NCBI GenBank assembly: GCA_019671005.1
Contig: CM033747.1
Span: 25,571,188 to 25,635,187 of the forward strand
Direction of reading: 5' to 3'
Source: Hibiscus mutabilis
Taxonomy: Eukaryota; Streptophyta; Magnoliopsida; Malvales; Malvaceae
Length of the DNA: 64,000 nucleotides
Part shown: positions 34,069-45,549 of the stretch, in pieces
How the letters are laid out: each line of letters starts with the position of its first letter
Numbering within the stretch: position 1 is the first letter of the stretch
Made by a program: the position numbers and the translations under genes
The notes under the pieces: generated by a model
Seen by the model: only the letters and a program-made list of their open reading frames with translations
Database searches by the model: none
Told to the model about the DNA's origin: nothing

Positions 34069-34163
34069 CCACTTCTTAATGTTCTTTGATAATTCTTCAG
34101 GTACCTGTCAAAAATAAGCAAAAATTGACATGCCTCTATTTATATGATGCATGCAATGTAATG

Positions 34164-36190
34164 GTTTCTTTCTTTTCTTTTTCTTTTTTCTCTTCTCATT
34201 TTCTTTTTCTTTTATTCTTTTTCCTTTTCTTTTCTTTTTTCACTTTTTCTCTTTCTTTCTCTCTTTTTCTTTCAGCCTTTTTGTTCTAAAGTCTTACACC
34301 CTGAAAGGTCTTTCCTCAGATCTCTTTACTGCTTTACTGTATGCTCTTAAATCCTCATTTGAACATGCTTTTAAACCTTTTGTGCGGAAGGCTTTCTTGT
34401 CTTTAGGGTTATCACCCGTCTTCATAAATGATCTTCTGGTTCTTATATTATTCTTATAAGAACCCTTGTCATCTTCTTGGCTTGGCATTGCCCCATTCAA
34501 CCACGGGCTCCATTGCTTTGAATTTTCTGGCCCATCATATAGAGCCTTGATCTATTTTTAGTCACCAGGGTGAGCCAAAATGCTTCCATCCCTTGAGCTC
34601 TTCCTTGATCTTCTCGGAGCATTTCGACGGGAACTAACTCTCGGTCCCTATGCTTTAAATCTCATCATCATTCATTTTTAAAGTAAAGTAAAAGGCAATT
34701 TACTTGTGTATATTTCAAAAAAAAATAATGATTGTTTGAAAAGATAACAGTCATTTCGAAAATCACAACTTGGACGGGATACCAAACATTTTGAAAACAT
34801 TGTTTGGAACAAATGGTAAACATCTTTTTCTTTTCTTCTTCTTTTTCTAAGGACCAAACATTTTTTATAAAATAATGCTTGGAGAATGGTAAACAAAATT
34901 CGAAGTGTATTGCCAAACATTTTTAAAAACTAATGTTTGGGGGAAATGGTAAACATCAAAACTTTGGGAGAAAATGTCAAACCTTTTAAAAACATGTTTG
35001 CCCCCGAAATATCAATCACCATAGCGCATCTGCTTCAAGTTGCCAGAGATCAACTTTAATGAAGCGCATATTTAGAATATCTTGACCATTGTGGAGATAT
35101 ATGCCAATGTATAGTTTCTTCTGGTCTAATAGGCTTTTGAGAGGAACAACCCTACCTAGTTTCTACCCCGTTTAAGGTGGCTCTCTTAATCTCACTATCT
35201 CACCATGCCCCATCCTTCCCTCATTTGGGTGTCGATCAAGCACTTCGAAGTTTGACGTTCCTTGAAGCAAAGTTAACCTTTATAGGCGGAATGAAATCTG
35301 AAGACATTCTCATTCAACTTGGATATCTATGGATGACCAGAATGGTCTTTGGGGCTTGTAATGTAGGCCTTTGGTTTATGGTTAAGTGAAACAGTATTTC
35401 TGTACTTGTGTAACTTGGATATGCCCATTATTCCTTCCCCTTTTTGGATCACTCTAGACTGCCGGTTTTCGGGTTTTCACCCTAGAGTTCATTTCCTTTC
35501 TTTTTACTGTAGGCTGCCTTGCATTCTGGCTATATACCGATGTTCGTTTTCTATTCAATAATGTTTGATCCTCCAGTACTCCTCGAAACTGAGATTTCTT
35601 GAATGAAGGACTACGAATACATTTCTGGGAATTCTTGTGATTAGCACGCCCAGATGAAATGTTATTCTTTCTTTCTTCTTTTCTTTTCTTTTTTCTTTTC
35701 TTATTTTTCACTTTTTCTCTTGGATCGCTCTAGACTGCCCATTTTTAGGTTTTCACCCTAGAGGTCACTTCCTTCAGTGTATTTTGGTTGGATATTGATG
35801 CCAGCAGGCTCAGGCAGACTACTCTTTTTCTTCATTTTTAGGATCACTCTAGACTGCCCATTTTTGGGTTTTCACCCTAGAGGTCATTTCCTTTTTCGAG
35901 ATTGGCAATCTTCGGGCCGACTTGTCTTGACTTGGCTTCAATTCGAGCTTCTATACTAATTTTCAAAAGTGATATTTACTTGAAATGTGGATTCCTTGTG
36001 TCTCTTGCACATAGTTGAAGTCTCGTTCTTGTATTGTTTGATCTGCGTGTGAAGCATATACAATATTCTTTCTTTCTTTTTCTTTTCTTCTTTTCTTCTT
36101 TTTTCTTTTTTTTCTCTCTTTCTTCTTTTTTATTTTTCTTTTCTTTTCTTTTTTTGTTTTGTTTTGTTTTCTTTTTCTTTTTTGTTTTAG
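34164..36190. repeat. Long pyrimidine tracts (purine-rich on the element's sense strand)
   Basis: Three blocks of almost pure CT: 34164-34276, 35662-35720 and 36064-36190. On the minus (sense) strand they are GAAAA-rich. A matching block in element G is at 61947-62063, after the same conserved phrase ATGATGCATGCAATGTAATG, so at least the first is an inherited part of the element. Confidence 0.8.
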
Positions 36191-36220
36191 ACTGCTCATT
36201 TTGGGTTTTTAGCCTTGAAT
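35444..36220. repeat. Dispersed 50-bp repeat with CTCTAGACTGCC...CACCCTAGAG
   Basis: Copies begin at about 35444, 35722 and 35841, with a decayed one near 36186. Each reads GGATCRCTCTAGACTGCC, then a T-rich run, then GGTTTTCACCCTAGAGKTCA. Within each copy CTCTAG and CTAGAG can pair. Copies are 119-345 bp apart inside element E. Confidence 0.8.
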
Positions 36221-38855
36221 CTCTTTCTTCTTATTCGAGTCTATAAATGTATCCTCGAATCAACACATATCTATACTGGTATTGATGATATCTTCTGCTC
36301 GAAGTTACTTGCCTCTCTGCAGCTCTTCTGATATTTACTCGATCTGGATTGCTTCGGCCTTCTGATTACCATTTCTCTTTTTTTTTGGTTTTTCGTTTGG
36401 ACATATCCTTGTTTTCAACCACTTTCTTCTGATGGTTTTCTGATCTTCGTATCCAATTTGTCTGGACTCATCTATGTCTTCTGGTAAAGTAAAAGAAAAT
36501 CATTCGTTGTCAAATTCACAGATGTCCTGAGAATGCCTTCAGGGGGTAGAGGTTTAGGGTCAACTTTCGTTTCAAGGATCTTAAACGACAAGTGCCTGAG
36601 AAGATAAATTCTTAAAATGGGAACTGCCCATTGTCTAAACACTCGCTTTGTTCCTCTGTTGGCCTAAGTAAACTAGCAGATACTCACATTTACAATATCC
36701 CCATAACATTCAATCTCTTCTAAATATATGCAACTTAGAGTTGATCTTTGGGTTTGAAGCAAATGTACTGTTGCATTCAAAATTCGAGGACCTGGTATAG
36801 AAATGATATATACATATGTCCATTCAAAAATGCGTGTATATGCATATGGAAGAAGAAAACTACCCTATAATAATAAAATGTTTAAAGAATCAAGAATGTA
36901 AAAATGCTTTTCTAAATAGAAATGTGATTTTTAATTCTAAAAATATATGTTTGAGTGTTTTTTCTTCTTTTTTCTTTTTTTCAAAGCATTGAGCATTTCT
37001 TTGTGAACTGATGGGAAAACCATAGGGACCTCCGGACTACCTCCCGAGTACTAACTCATTCCGGTCCTTTGTAGTGTAGGCTCGTGCTACTTCTATTGTT
37101 TTTCCTTGCTGGATCAACTCTCTCGTCATGACTCCCTCGTCGACCAGCTTCTTGATTTTTTTTATTAACGACCCTAAATTTCTTAGTGTCATGCCCCAGT
37201 GCCTTAATGTAGAACTCACATGCACTGTACGGATTAAAACTGTGGGCAGATGAGCTGGGTGTAATCTTTATCGGCCCGGAGGTAAGGTACTAACCCTTGA
37301 CCAGATGAGGCCATATGGAATACTCTGAATATCTCTAAATATGTACTTGTTCGAGGAATTTTTCTCGGTGATTAGAAGGAATCTGCCTGTCTTCTTCTCT
37401 TACGATCACGAGAACCTTGAAAGTGGTACCCATTTATCTCTTTCTTTTCTTCTGCTCCTAGACAGGTCTGGCCTTTAAATTTAGGTCTCAAAGTGCATGT
37501 TCGTTTCTCTCTCCGACTGTCATTAACTCCTCAAAGCTGGCTTTCATTTTCTCGAGCATCTTATTAAAGAAGAAATATGAAAGGTGGCATAGAAGTCAAT
37601 TTCCTCTTCATCTACGGGAGGTTGCACCTGTGTCACTAAACACAGACACCTCAAAGCACATTCCTTGAAGCTTTCATCAGGTTTCATCTTCGTACCCTAG
37701 AGATACTGACGACTTAGTGCTAGGTCCAAAACATATCATATCAGGGTAGGTCGTGCTAGACTGTCGGGGAAGTAGTGGATTGTCAATTTTTCAATTCAGC
37801 CCTCCATCTTTTTGTAGAATATGGTCACGCGAATCTTGGGGCATCTTTTTCCTTTATTATGCGCAAATCTGGAAATCTTTGGAATCCAGAGGAACGACCA
37901 AACCGGGGTTCAAACAGAGTTTTCTTGCATTAAAGGCATCAAAGTTCTTTTTCTCTCTTTTTCTCTCGAGTCCATCTTTTAACTGCTCGAATCTTGATTT
38001 TTGAGTGTGTTCAATTCTTTTATTCACGATAAAACTCTAATTGTTCTTTGGATTACCCCCCAAAAATTTTATGCAAGGTAGTGATAGTGTTATGTAAAAT
38101 ATGTCATGATTGTACAATGTAATGCAATGCAATCCTAAAATATAAATATGAATGCAGTAAGGTATTGATTCCAAAAGTGATCCTCATAGAACGACGTTCA
38201 TTGCGGACAAAAGGTTTCATTATATCAGATATTAGATATTTACAGTTACTGATAAGCTTCAGTGCCTACTTTCTTAACTTCATCTAGTAGTCCGGTCAGC
38301 TTGCCTCTGTAGTCCAACACTTGATCCACGTTCTGACAAAGCCTGCCACCTTGTTGAGCCGCCTTACCTGCTCGAGTAATATCGATCTTCGGGTCTTCAT
38401 CTATCCCCTGCTTAGTCTTTCGTAGCTTGGAAGTTGCCCTTTCCTGCTGAAGAGCGTTGAATTGTCATTGCTCTGTCGTAAACTTGTTTCTAAAACTCTT
38501 GTTAATGGTTAAGTTATTCTGTAGCTCATCTCTGGAGACTGTCGTACCTATTCCCAATTCCCTCAAACTTACCTGATAACAGCCTGATTTGATTCCCGCT
38601 TGACTAGTTTCTCTTCTTCCAATATTCCGAGTCATCTTTCAACTGGACAATACCGTTCATCTATTCTTTAAAGGTGACCCAATCTGATATTCTTAAACAC
38701 TCAGGAAAGCTTCTGGTGATCATTCTACAAATTTAATTTTATCCAAGTTATCTCTCTCTTATCTGAGCTGGCTGAACTCGAAAGAATATCCCTCTCCTAG
38801 GATGCCCCTATCTCCGATCTTCAAATTTAACTCGCTTGAGTAACCCACTTCGGTA

Positions 38856-39134
38856 TTACTCGAACTTTGTCCTGGATATCGATTCCCCCCTCAACTTTGC
38901 CCCTCGGGTGATTGTTAGCTCACTATAGAATTGGGGAACTCTGTCTTCGAAACCTAAAATCCTCATCGCGATAAGATCTTGAACATCATTCCTCAGGGCC
39001 CCGCAATCCTCAATACCGTGACCCAAACTTCCTAAACGGTAACTGCCTCTAGCATGTATGTCGTAATCTCTCGGATAAGACGGTCTCTTCGCTAGAGACT
39101 TCACCGAGGTAATAAGGCTATTGTCGATGAACAT
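38856..39134 (-). pseudogene. Element E gag-like remnant with degraded zinc knuckle
   Basis: A 92-codon open stretch on the element's sense strand. The part 'GSYRLGSLGHGIEDCGALRN' followed by 'DVQDLI' fits the 'C.YH...GH..E.C..L+..VQ.LI' pattern I recall from the gag of Tat/Ogre-type elements. The first Cys is replaced by Ser and the H by R-L. No capsid-like domain could be followed upstream. If right, this is the only surviving gene fragment of E. Confidence 0.5.
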
Positions 39135-40528
39135 TGGGAGTAGTTCGGTGTACCTTATAGGAATCGAGATATACTTATTTTCATTACTTGCTTCTCAAGT
39201 TTCTTCTGGACCGAGCTCGATTTTTTGAAAGTCCGACTCAAGCATACCTTCCGCCTGTTTATTGATGCAGATCACAAGAAGGGTTCAAATTGTCATATTT
39301 GGCTGACTTGGAGGTAGAATTCTGACTATCTCACTCTCTATTCTGATCCTTAATCGGTTCTTCTTTCGGTCTGATAGATCGCTTACCTTTCGTCAAAGTA
39401 TTCATCTGATTCATCACGTCTTCCCTCTGCTTCTTTCAACTCTTGCACTTTACTTTGCTCATTACCAGTACCGTGTCTCCTTACCGTGTCTGACCTGAAG
39501 TCTTCAGATGGTTCCTCTTCTATTGTCTCTGATCTTGTTCTAGGACAAAACCCTGGATCCGTGCCCTCTAATATCTGACCAGACGACCCTTTGCCAATTA
39601 TGAACGATTTATGAGATTTGAGGAACCACTTCGGGAATCAATACCCTATAAATGCGAGAATGCATGCAAATACGATGTTGATTCTCGAACAGTCTTTAAA
39701 AAACTTTCAATAGAGAAAATGTCTATTTGCCAGAACTTAATAATGAATTACAGGCAACAGTTGAATTTATTCTGGAGACTTTAACTTCGGGAAGCAAAAC
39801 CTGTGCTCCACGTCTCGACGTCGTCTTCAAGATGATGGATGACTCCTTCTTCTCCTCTTATTCTATTCTATGGACTCGTGACATCGTGATCTTTATTTTT
39901 GTGGCTTCTGAAAAGGACATCAGACAATATATTTTCTTTTGTAGATCTGGGTACGTCTAAACAGGGATGGATTCTATCGATCCTAGGGGAGTACTTTAAA
40001 ACTTTTTGGGGTTTAAATTAAAATTTTCAAAGATCATTTGGTTTAAAAATTTCCCCTTTTTTATTATCAAAAAGTTTTAACTTACTTAAAAATGAAACTT
40101 TTAGGTTTCTTTTTGTTATTATTATTATTCTGAAAGTTTTATGAGGGAAGAAGTTTCAAAGCAAAATAATAATATTTTCAAAAAAAAATTCTCTTTTTTT
40201 TAATGAGTTAAATTAAAATTTGAGATTTTTTTAATGGTCAAATGTGAAGATTTAAAATTGGGGTTCTGCGGCCCTGACTGAATCTTCTGCGTCGCACGTG
40301 CCTTACTATCGTACCGTCTTCTTTCGCGATTGGTCTTTGTTCAGCCTAACTTGATACTGTAATATTATCGTTTCTGGCAAAGTAGACTTTTTCTATTCTG
40401 AAAGCCTTTTAAAGAACTGTTCTTGAATCAACACCATGTCATGACATGCAACATGAATGCAAATAAAGGCGTTAATTCTGCTGGTAATCACCCTTTCGAA
40501 CGACTTTCATGGGAATTAAAGGGTCCAG

Positions 40529-40610
40529 ATTACAAAAAAGTCCATATTACAAAAGGAGTCCCTATTACAAAAAGAGTCTCTATTACAAAAAGTCTTAATT
40601 ACAAAATAAA
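40529..40610. repeat. 17-18-bp tandem repeat (ATTACAAAAAGAGTCYCT)
   Basis: Five imperfect copies of a unit starting ATTACAAAA and ending in a GTCYNT-like phrase. It lies just downstream, in the element's sense, of the open frame 40820-40614. Confidence 0.85.
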
Positions 40611-40613
40611 ATT

Positions 40614-40820
40614 CTACACATAAGCTCTAGCTCTACCTCCTAGCTCCTTGACAGCTCTGAGCAACTTGATAAACCTTGGTGCTTCTTCCATGTCCGGGGT
40701 TACAAAAGGTCGGAGAGCCGCGGCTTCGGTAGCTAAGTCATTCAAACGCCTTGCAACTCGTCGTATGTCCACCATCAGGGTCTCGTGTGTATACTTTGGC
40801 ACTACACGCTCGTTCGGCAA
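40614..40820 (-). other. Short open frame near the 5' end of element E, unrecognised
   Basis: A 68-codon open frame in sense with element E, starting MPNERVVPKYTHETLMVDIR and rich in charged and Leu/Ala residues. It lies about 800 bp downstream of the primer-binding site, where gag or an upstream ORF would begin. I recognise no family. It could be the N-terminus of a decayed gag or ORF1. Confidence 0.35.
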
Positions 40821-41606
40821 ATTGTTACGTCGGATCTGTTGAGTAATCTCTGACCGATGTCACGCGATTGGATCGATGTTGTCCTTCCTAAGACACCTTT
40901 TTTCCATGATGAAAGATTTTCTAATCGGGCAAACCACTTGAATCAGAGCCTCTATGTAATGTGGATGCAATGATAATGTAACAAAAGTATGTGTAAAATA
41001 AAAATAAAAATAAAAATAAAAATAAAAAACAAAAATGAGTTAGTACCGGATAAAAATAATAAATACATAAATAAAAGGACAAATAAAATAAAATAAGGTA
41101 AACAAAAAAAAACCCTATTTATCCCTTCTAAAACACCTAAGGTTATCCGCATGGCTCTAAAGGGGTGGGTTTCTATATGTTCTCTACATGCAGTCTTGGT
41201 TCTAGGAGGTACCCGAATTGTCCTTGCTATCCTCTACTAAGAGTAGCAAGGCCCCCGATCATCACCCATTATAGGCTCCTTTCAACCGAGTTCAATTCAG
41301 GGGGACCCATTCGCTTATGCCCGTACGAAGGAACGATATCCTTACGAAAGCATAAGGTACTCGAGCCCCGAAGGTACTTGCTAGGCCCATACGGGAGAAC
41401 GATATCTCCACGAAAGCATTAGCGTTTTCCCCCCACTTAAAAAAATGGGTTTATATGCCATATTTTAAATGCGTCAAAATAAACGCGCAATTATAACCGA
41501 ATGTTAATTTAATAGTCACTTTAACTCGGAATTTCTAATATTAATAAAGCGGTAATTATTTTAAAAAGCTTGACTCTCTTCTTGTTTTCGAAAAACAAAA
41601 AATTGT

Positions 41607-41625
41607 CCCCAGTGGAGTCGCCATC
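41607..41625 (-). promoter_or_regulatory. Element E primer-binding site
   Basis: On the minus strand, after a 2-base spacer (GA), the sequence reads TGGCGACTCCACTGGGGAC next to the 5' LTR end. It is of the type I recall for Tat/Ogre elements (tRNA-Arg assigned in the literature). It fixes the minus orientation. An 11-nt copy of its start, TGGCGACTCCA, also occurs inside the LTR at 41736-41746. Confidence 0.75.
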
Positions 41626-43020
41626 TGTAGCGATGTCCTTTTTCGCTAAAAACAGGGTTTTCGAAGTGTTTGTGATTTTTCGGGTATAAAACGTTTATTC
41701 CGTGGGGTTTTTTTTACTGCATTTTATTTAAAAATTGGAGTCGCCACCGGCCACTTAGGTAGGCCGGACACCATAAAACCAGAGATTCAAAAACTTTGAC
41801 TTCGGGAGTCGTTTATGGATGGGGAAGGATTAGCACCCCCACACCGCCCAAAATTGGTACTTTAATAATTGCCACTTTATTAATGTTAGATTTTCCGGAT
41901 TAAAGTGACGATTAGTTTAAAATTCGGTTATAATTGCAAATAAATTTTAAAGGCCCCGTTATCCGAGGGTAAACGCTCAACCACTATCACTACGCCTGAT
42001 ACTGGCCCCGTTTACGCTCGGATAAAATGACACCGCATTGACAATTTATATATTCCATTATGCAAACTTAGTGAGCAAAATATAAATCATGGCAAATAAT
42101 TTAAATACAATACAAATAAATATTAACATAATAAAATACTAATCTAATAAAATATTAATCTAAAACATACATACATAAATATTAATCTAACTCATAATTA
42201 AAAACATATCTAACATAAATAAAATACTAACATTCATAAATATTAATCTAACACATAAATAAAAACAAATTCAACATAAATAAAATACTATTCTAAAACA
42301 TACATACATAAATATTAATCTAACTCATAAATAAAAAATATATCTAACATAAATAAAATACTAACATTCATAAATATTAATTTAAAACACAAATAAATAT
42401 TATTCTAACACATAAATAAAAACGAATCTAACATAAATAAAATATAAAACACAAATTTAAAACATATTAAATACTAATATAAAACATAAACATACAAACT
42501 AAAAAATAAGACTACAATTTTAAAATAACTAATACTTCATTAAATTATAAAAATTACAACACTAATAAAAAGGGAAGAAAATATACCTAACTAGGAGCTC
42601 GAATGACGAACCCCGAACCCCACTGAGATCTACCACGACCTCTCCAAGAATATTAACTAGATCGGATCCTAAAATAGGACCCCCATCGAATGTTGGATCG
42701 AACCAACTGGGGTCGAGGGCACTGCCCCCAACCCCGGCCAGCCTTGCGGCCGGCCATAGCTCCCATGAATTGGGTGCCAATTCATTGCAATTTTTGGCGT
42801 GCCATTTTTCTCCCAATTGGGCGTGAAATTGCCTGCCCCCATGCCTTGTATTTATAGGTATGGGTGGGTGAAATGGGGTGACGTGGCCATCGCAAAGCCA
42901 CTCAAATTTCTTTTTTTTTTATTTTTTATATTAATTATTATTATTATTTTTTTGATTTTTTATATTAATAATTTTACTATTATAATAACACTAAAACCCG
43001 GTCAAAAATGAGTGATTACA
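41626..43020 (-). repeat. Element E 5' LTR
   Basis: Bounded on the minus strand by TGTAATCACTC (43020) and CATCGCTACA (41626). It has the same internal order as the 3' LTR, with a TATA box at 42849-42856. Confidence 0.95.
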
Positions 43021-43833
43021 CCTACATCAACACACAACCCAAGCCAACATACGATGCATCACTAAAAACCACAAACTCTTTCCCGGATTCATGTTGAATT
43101 AACACAAGAGCATGTGTCAAAACCTCCTTCAACTTTTCAAAACTCTACTGCTGCTTTTCCGTCCATACAAAAGGAACACTATTCTGCAACAACTTTGTCA
43201 ACGGAGCTGCGATAGTAGAAAACCCTTCCACAAAACGGCGATAATAACCAACCAACCCAAGAAAACTAAGCATTTTTATACGGTCTTAGGTTGTTTCCAA
43301 TTGCGAATAGCCTCAATTTTCTGTGGATCAACACGAATACCCTCCGCGGATACCACATGTCCAAGAAACATCACCTCCTTGAGCCAAAACTCACGCTCGA
43401 TCAACTTAGCATACAACTGATTATCCTTCAAAACTTGCAGCACAATCCGCAAATGCTGATCATGCTCCTCTTTGGTACGAGATTACACGAGTATATCATC
43501 GATAAAAACCACCACAAACTGATCAAGATACTCATAGAACACCTTGTTCCTCATGTCTATGAAAGTCGCCAGGGTATTCGTCAAACCAAATGGAATCACC
43601 AAAAACTCATAATGCTTGTACCTCGTACGAAACATCATCTTATGCACGTCCACATCCTTTACCGTCAACTGGTAATACCTCGACCTTAAATCAATCTTCA
43701 AAAACACTGCTGCCCTGCGAAACTGATCAAACAAGTTATCAATCTGCGGCAACAGATATTTGTTCTTCACTGTTAACTTATTCAGCTGGCGGTAATCAAT
43801 GCACATACACATCAATCCATCATTCTTCTTCAC
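43021..43833 (-). pseudogene. Element D reverse transcriptase (cut by element E)
   Basis: In the minus direction the open part 43833-43483 carries 'CIDYRQLNKLTVKNKYLLPQ', 'FLKIDLRSRYYQL', 'VIPFGLTNTLATFID' and the catalytic box VFIDDIL, whose two Asp codons are at 43495-43500. The rest (43482-43021) holds the connection region and the beginning of RNase H in mixed frames with several stops. It ends at the E insertion. Confidence 0.9.
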
Positions 43834-43895
43834 AAAAAAACCAGAGCACCCTAATGAGAAATACTTGGTCGAATGAACCTATGATCCAACAACTC

Positions 43896-44435
43896 TTAGA
43901 TCTGAGACTTTAACTTTTTCAACTCCTTCGGTGCCATCCGATAAGGAGCAATAGGCACAGCATTGGACAAGAATTTCACATTCTCACCAACCACCACAAC
44001 TTCATAATCATCGGCCAACTTTAGAGAAATCCTTTTGGACTCACAATCCACCACCGCATTGTGCTCACTTAACCAATCCATACCCAAGATAACGTCAAAA
44101 CCATGAAATAGCAACTCCATCAAATCCACAGCAAACTTATGAACTTGCAGTGTTAAAGGACAACACCTATACAACCTTCTAGCTGTAACTGTCTCCCCAA
44201 AAGAACTAGTTACCAACATGCCAACATCCAAAATCTCAACAGGAACATTCAGCAATGTTGCATGCTCACTTAGAATATATGAATGAGTAGACTCCGAATC
44301 AATCAAAGAAAACAATGACAAAGATTGTAAGGTGAAAGTACCTACGATCACATCAGTGTCGTTGAGCCCCTCACGATAAGCATAGATCCGCGCTGGCCCA
44401 CCATTCTCTGGTTGTACAGCAACAGCATAAGCCAC
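43896..44435 (-). pseudogene. Element D aspartic protease region
   Basis: A 180-codon open stretch with 'VGTFTLQSLSLFSLIDSEST', where the usual DSG(A/S)T active site reads DSEST (Gly to Glu). It continues with 'ILGMDWLSEHNAVVDCESK' and 'ISLKLADD', typical of Ty3/gypsy protease. It ends in 'YRMAPKELKKLKSQI', the start of the RT linker. The active-site change would inactivate it. Confidence 0.85.
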
Positions 44436-44459
44436 AACTCTCTGACCATCATCGAGCCT

Positions 44460-44696
44460 CTAAAAATTACCCCTATCATGGCCTCGACCCCTAGCAGATA
44501 TAGCAGCCCGAACTAGTGCATCACCCATAACACGAGGACAATCACACTTTATGTGACCAGAAGATCCACATATCCAGCAACTCAGGGTATTTCCCCAACA
44601 CTCACTCGTGTGGCGTCTACCATAACGCTCACACTCAGCTATAATACAAACACCTTGGTTACCATGACCAATACCGCCACCTCGCCTATGATCCAT
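44460..44696 (-). pseudogene. Element D gag zinc knuckle
   Basis: A Gly/Arg-rich segment with CX2CX4HX4C in 'CWICGSSGHIKCDC'. This is the RNA-binding nucleocapsid knuckle. It is preceded by a second Cys-containing stretch (CERYGRRHTSECW) that looks like a damaged knuckle. The frame is offset from the capsid part upstream. Confidence 0.8.
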
Positions 44697-44827
44697 CTTA
44701 TGCCTCTTATCACGGGACCTCCAATTCTACTTTATGAAATTACCAAAATCAGCACTACGCTTGTTCGAGCTCATGCTCGAACCTTGTCCTGTTACCCTCA
44801 AGGACTGGTCAATATCCTTAGTGCGGT

Positions 44828-45549
44828 TCACAAGCACATAATATAATATGTGTAGTCCGCAACCAACAAGTATATTTTGATATCCTTCACCAACCCATAG
44901 CGAAACCTGTTGCACCTTTCAAGATCATCGGGAACCAGCTCCGAGGCATACTGACACAAACGAAAAAAATTTACCTCATATTCAGCCACAGACATGCTAC
45001 CCTGTTCTAAGTCCATAAACTCACGTTTCCTTGCATCCAGATACTGAGGGCCAAGATACTTCTTCTTGAAAGCTCTTCGAAAGAAATCCCAAGTTACATC
45101 CTCCTCCGAAACACTAGCAATTGTGGTCACCCACCAATGATAAGCATCACCATGCAACAACGACACGGTACAACCCAGCTTACGCTCATCATTACAGCCA
45201 TTTGATTCAGAATACGAATCATACTCTCCAGCCATCCCTCAGCTACCTTGAGGCTCAAACCCCTAAACTCTACACCTCCCAAACTGTGAAGACGCTCTAA
45301 GGGTAACCCTGGATTAACTGCCACAGTAGGCGCCAGTGCTTGCGCATACACTCCAGCCATCGCAGCTTGGAAGACTTCCATTTTCGCATGAACTAACGGT
45401 GTCAAATCACCAAACACTGGCACTTGATGAGCCTGGGGTATACCACCAGCCCCAACATCAGCAGGCGAAACCAATGGACGAGGAGGAGGTAAAACGTTAG
45501 GGGGATTCTCTTCCTCAACATTATTCTGCCCAACTATATTATAATGCAC
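44828..45549 (-). pseudogene. Element D gag capsid region, 5' end deleted
   Basis: Two overlapping frames. The upstream one (45549-45127) is Pro/Ala-rich with a 'GVEFRGLSLKVAEGWLESMI' piece. The downstream one (45235-44828) contains 'GDAYHWWVT', 'DFFRRAFKKKYLGPQYLDAR' and 'LEQGSMSVAEYEVNFFRLCQ', the classic retrotransposon gag domain. The first codons come from truncated LTR sequence at 45536-45549, so the true gag start is gone. A frameshift separates the two parts. Confidence 0.85.

Larger units (their letters stand above)
30901..43020 (-). mobile_element. Element E: non-autonomous Tat-like LTR retrotransposon inserted in pol of D
   Basis: A 12.1-kb minus-strand element with nearly identical LTRs (30901-32316 and 41626-43020). 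It has perfect 5-bp target duplications CCTAC at 30896-30900 and 43021-43025. The primer-binding site lies next to the right LTR and the polypurine tract next to the left one, so the right LTR is 5'. The 9.3-kb internal region has no protease, RT, RNase H or integrase. It holds a decayed gag-like knuckle, long pyrimidine tracts and two tandem arrays near the 3' end. Tat/Ogre-type affinity is inferred from the primer-binding site, the knuckle type and the 3' arrays. It is the youngest insertion in the stack. Confidence 0.9.

Noticed and set aside
34151..34459. Phe/Ser-rich membrane protein
   Set aside because: It is the translation of a CT-rich tract on the strand opposite to the element's sense. 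The similar frame at 61938-62372 has the same cause.
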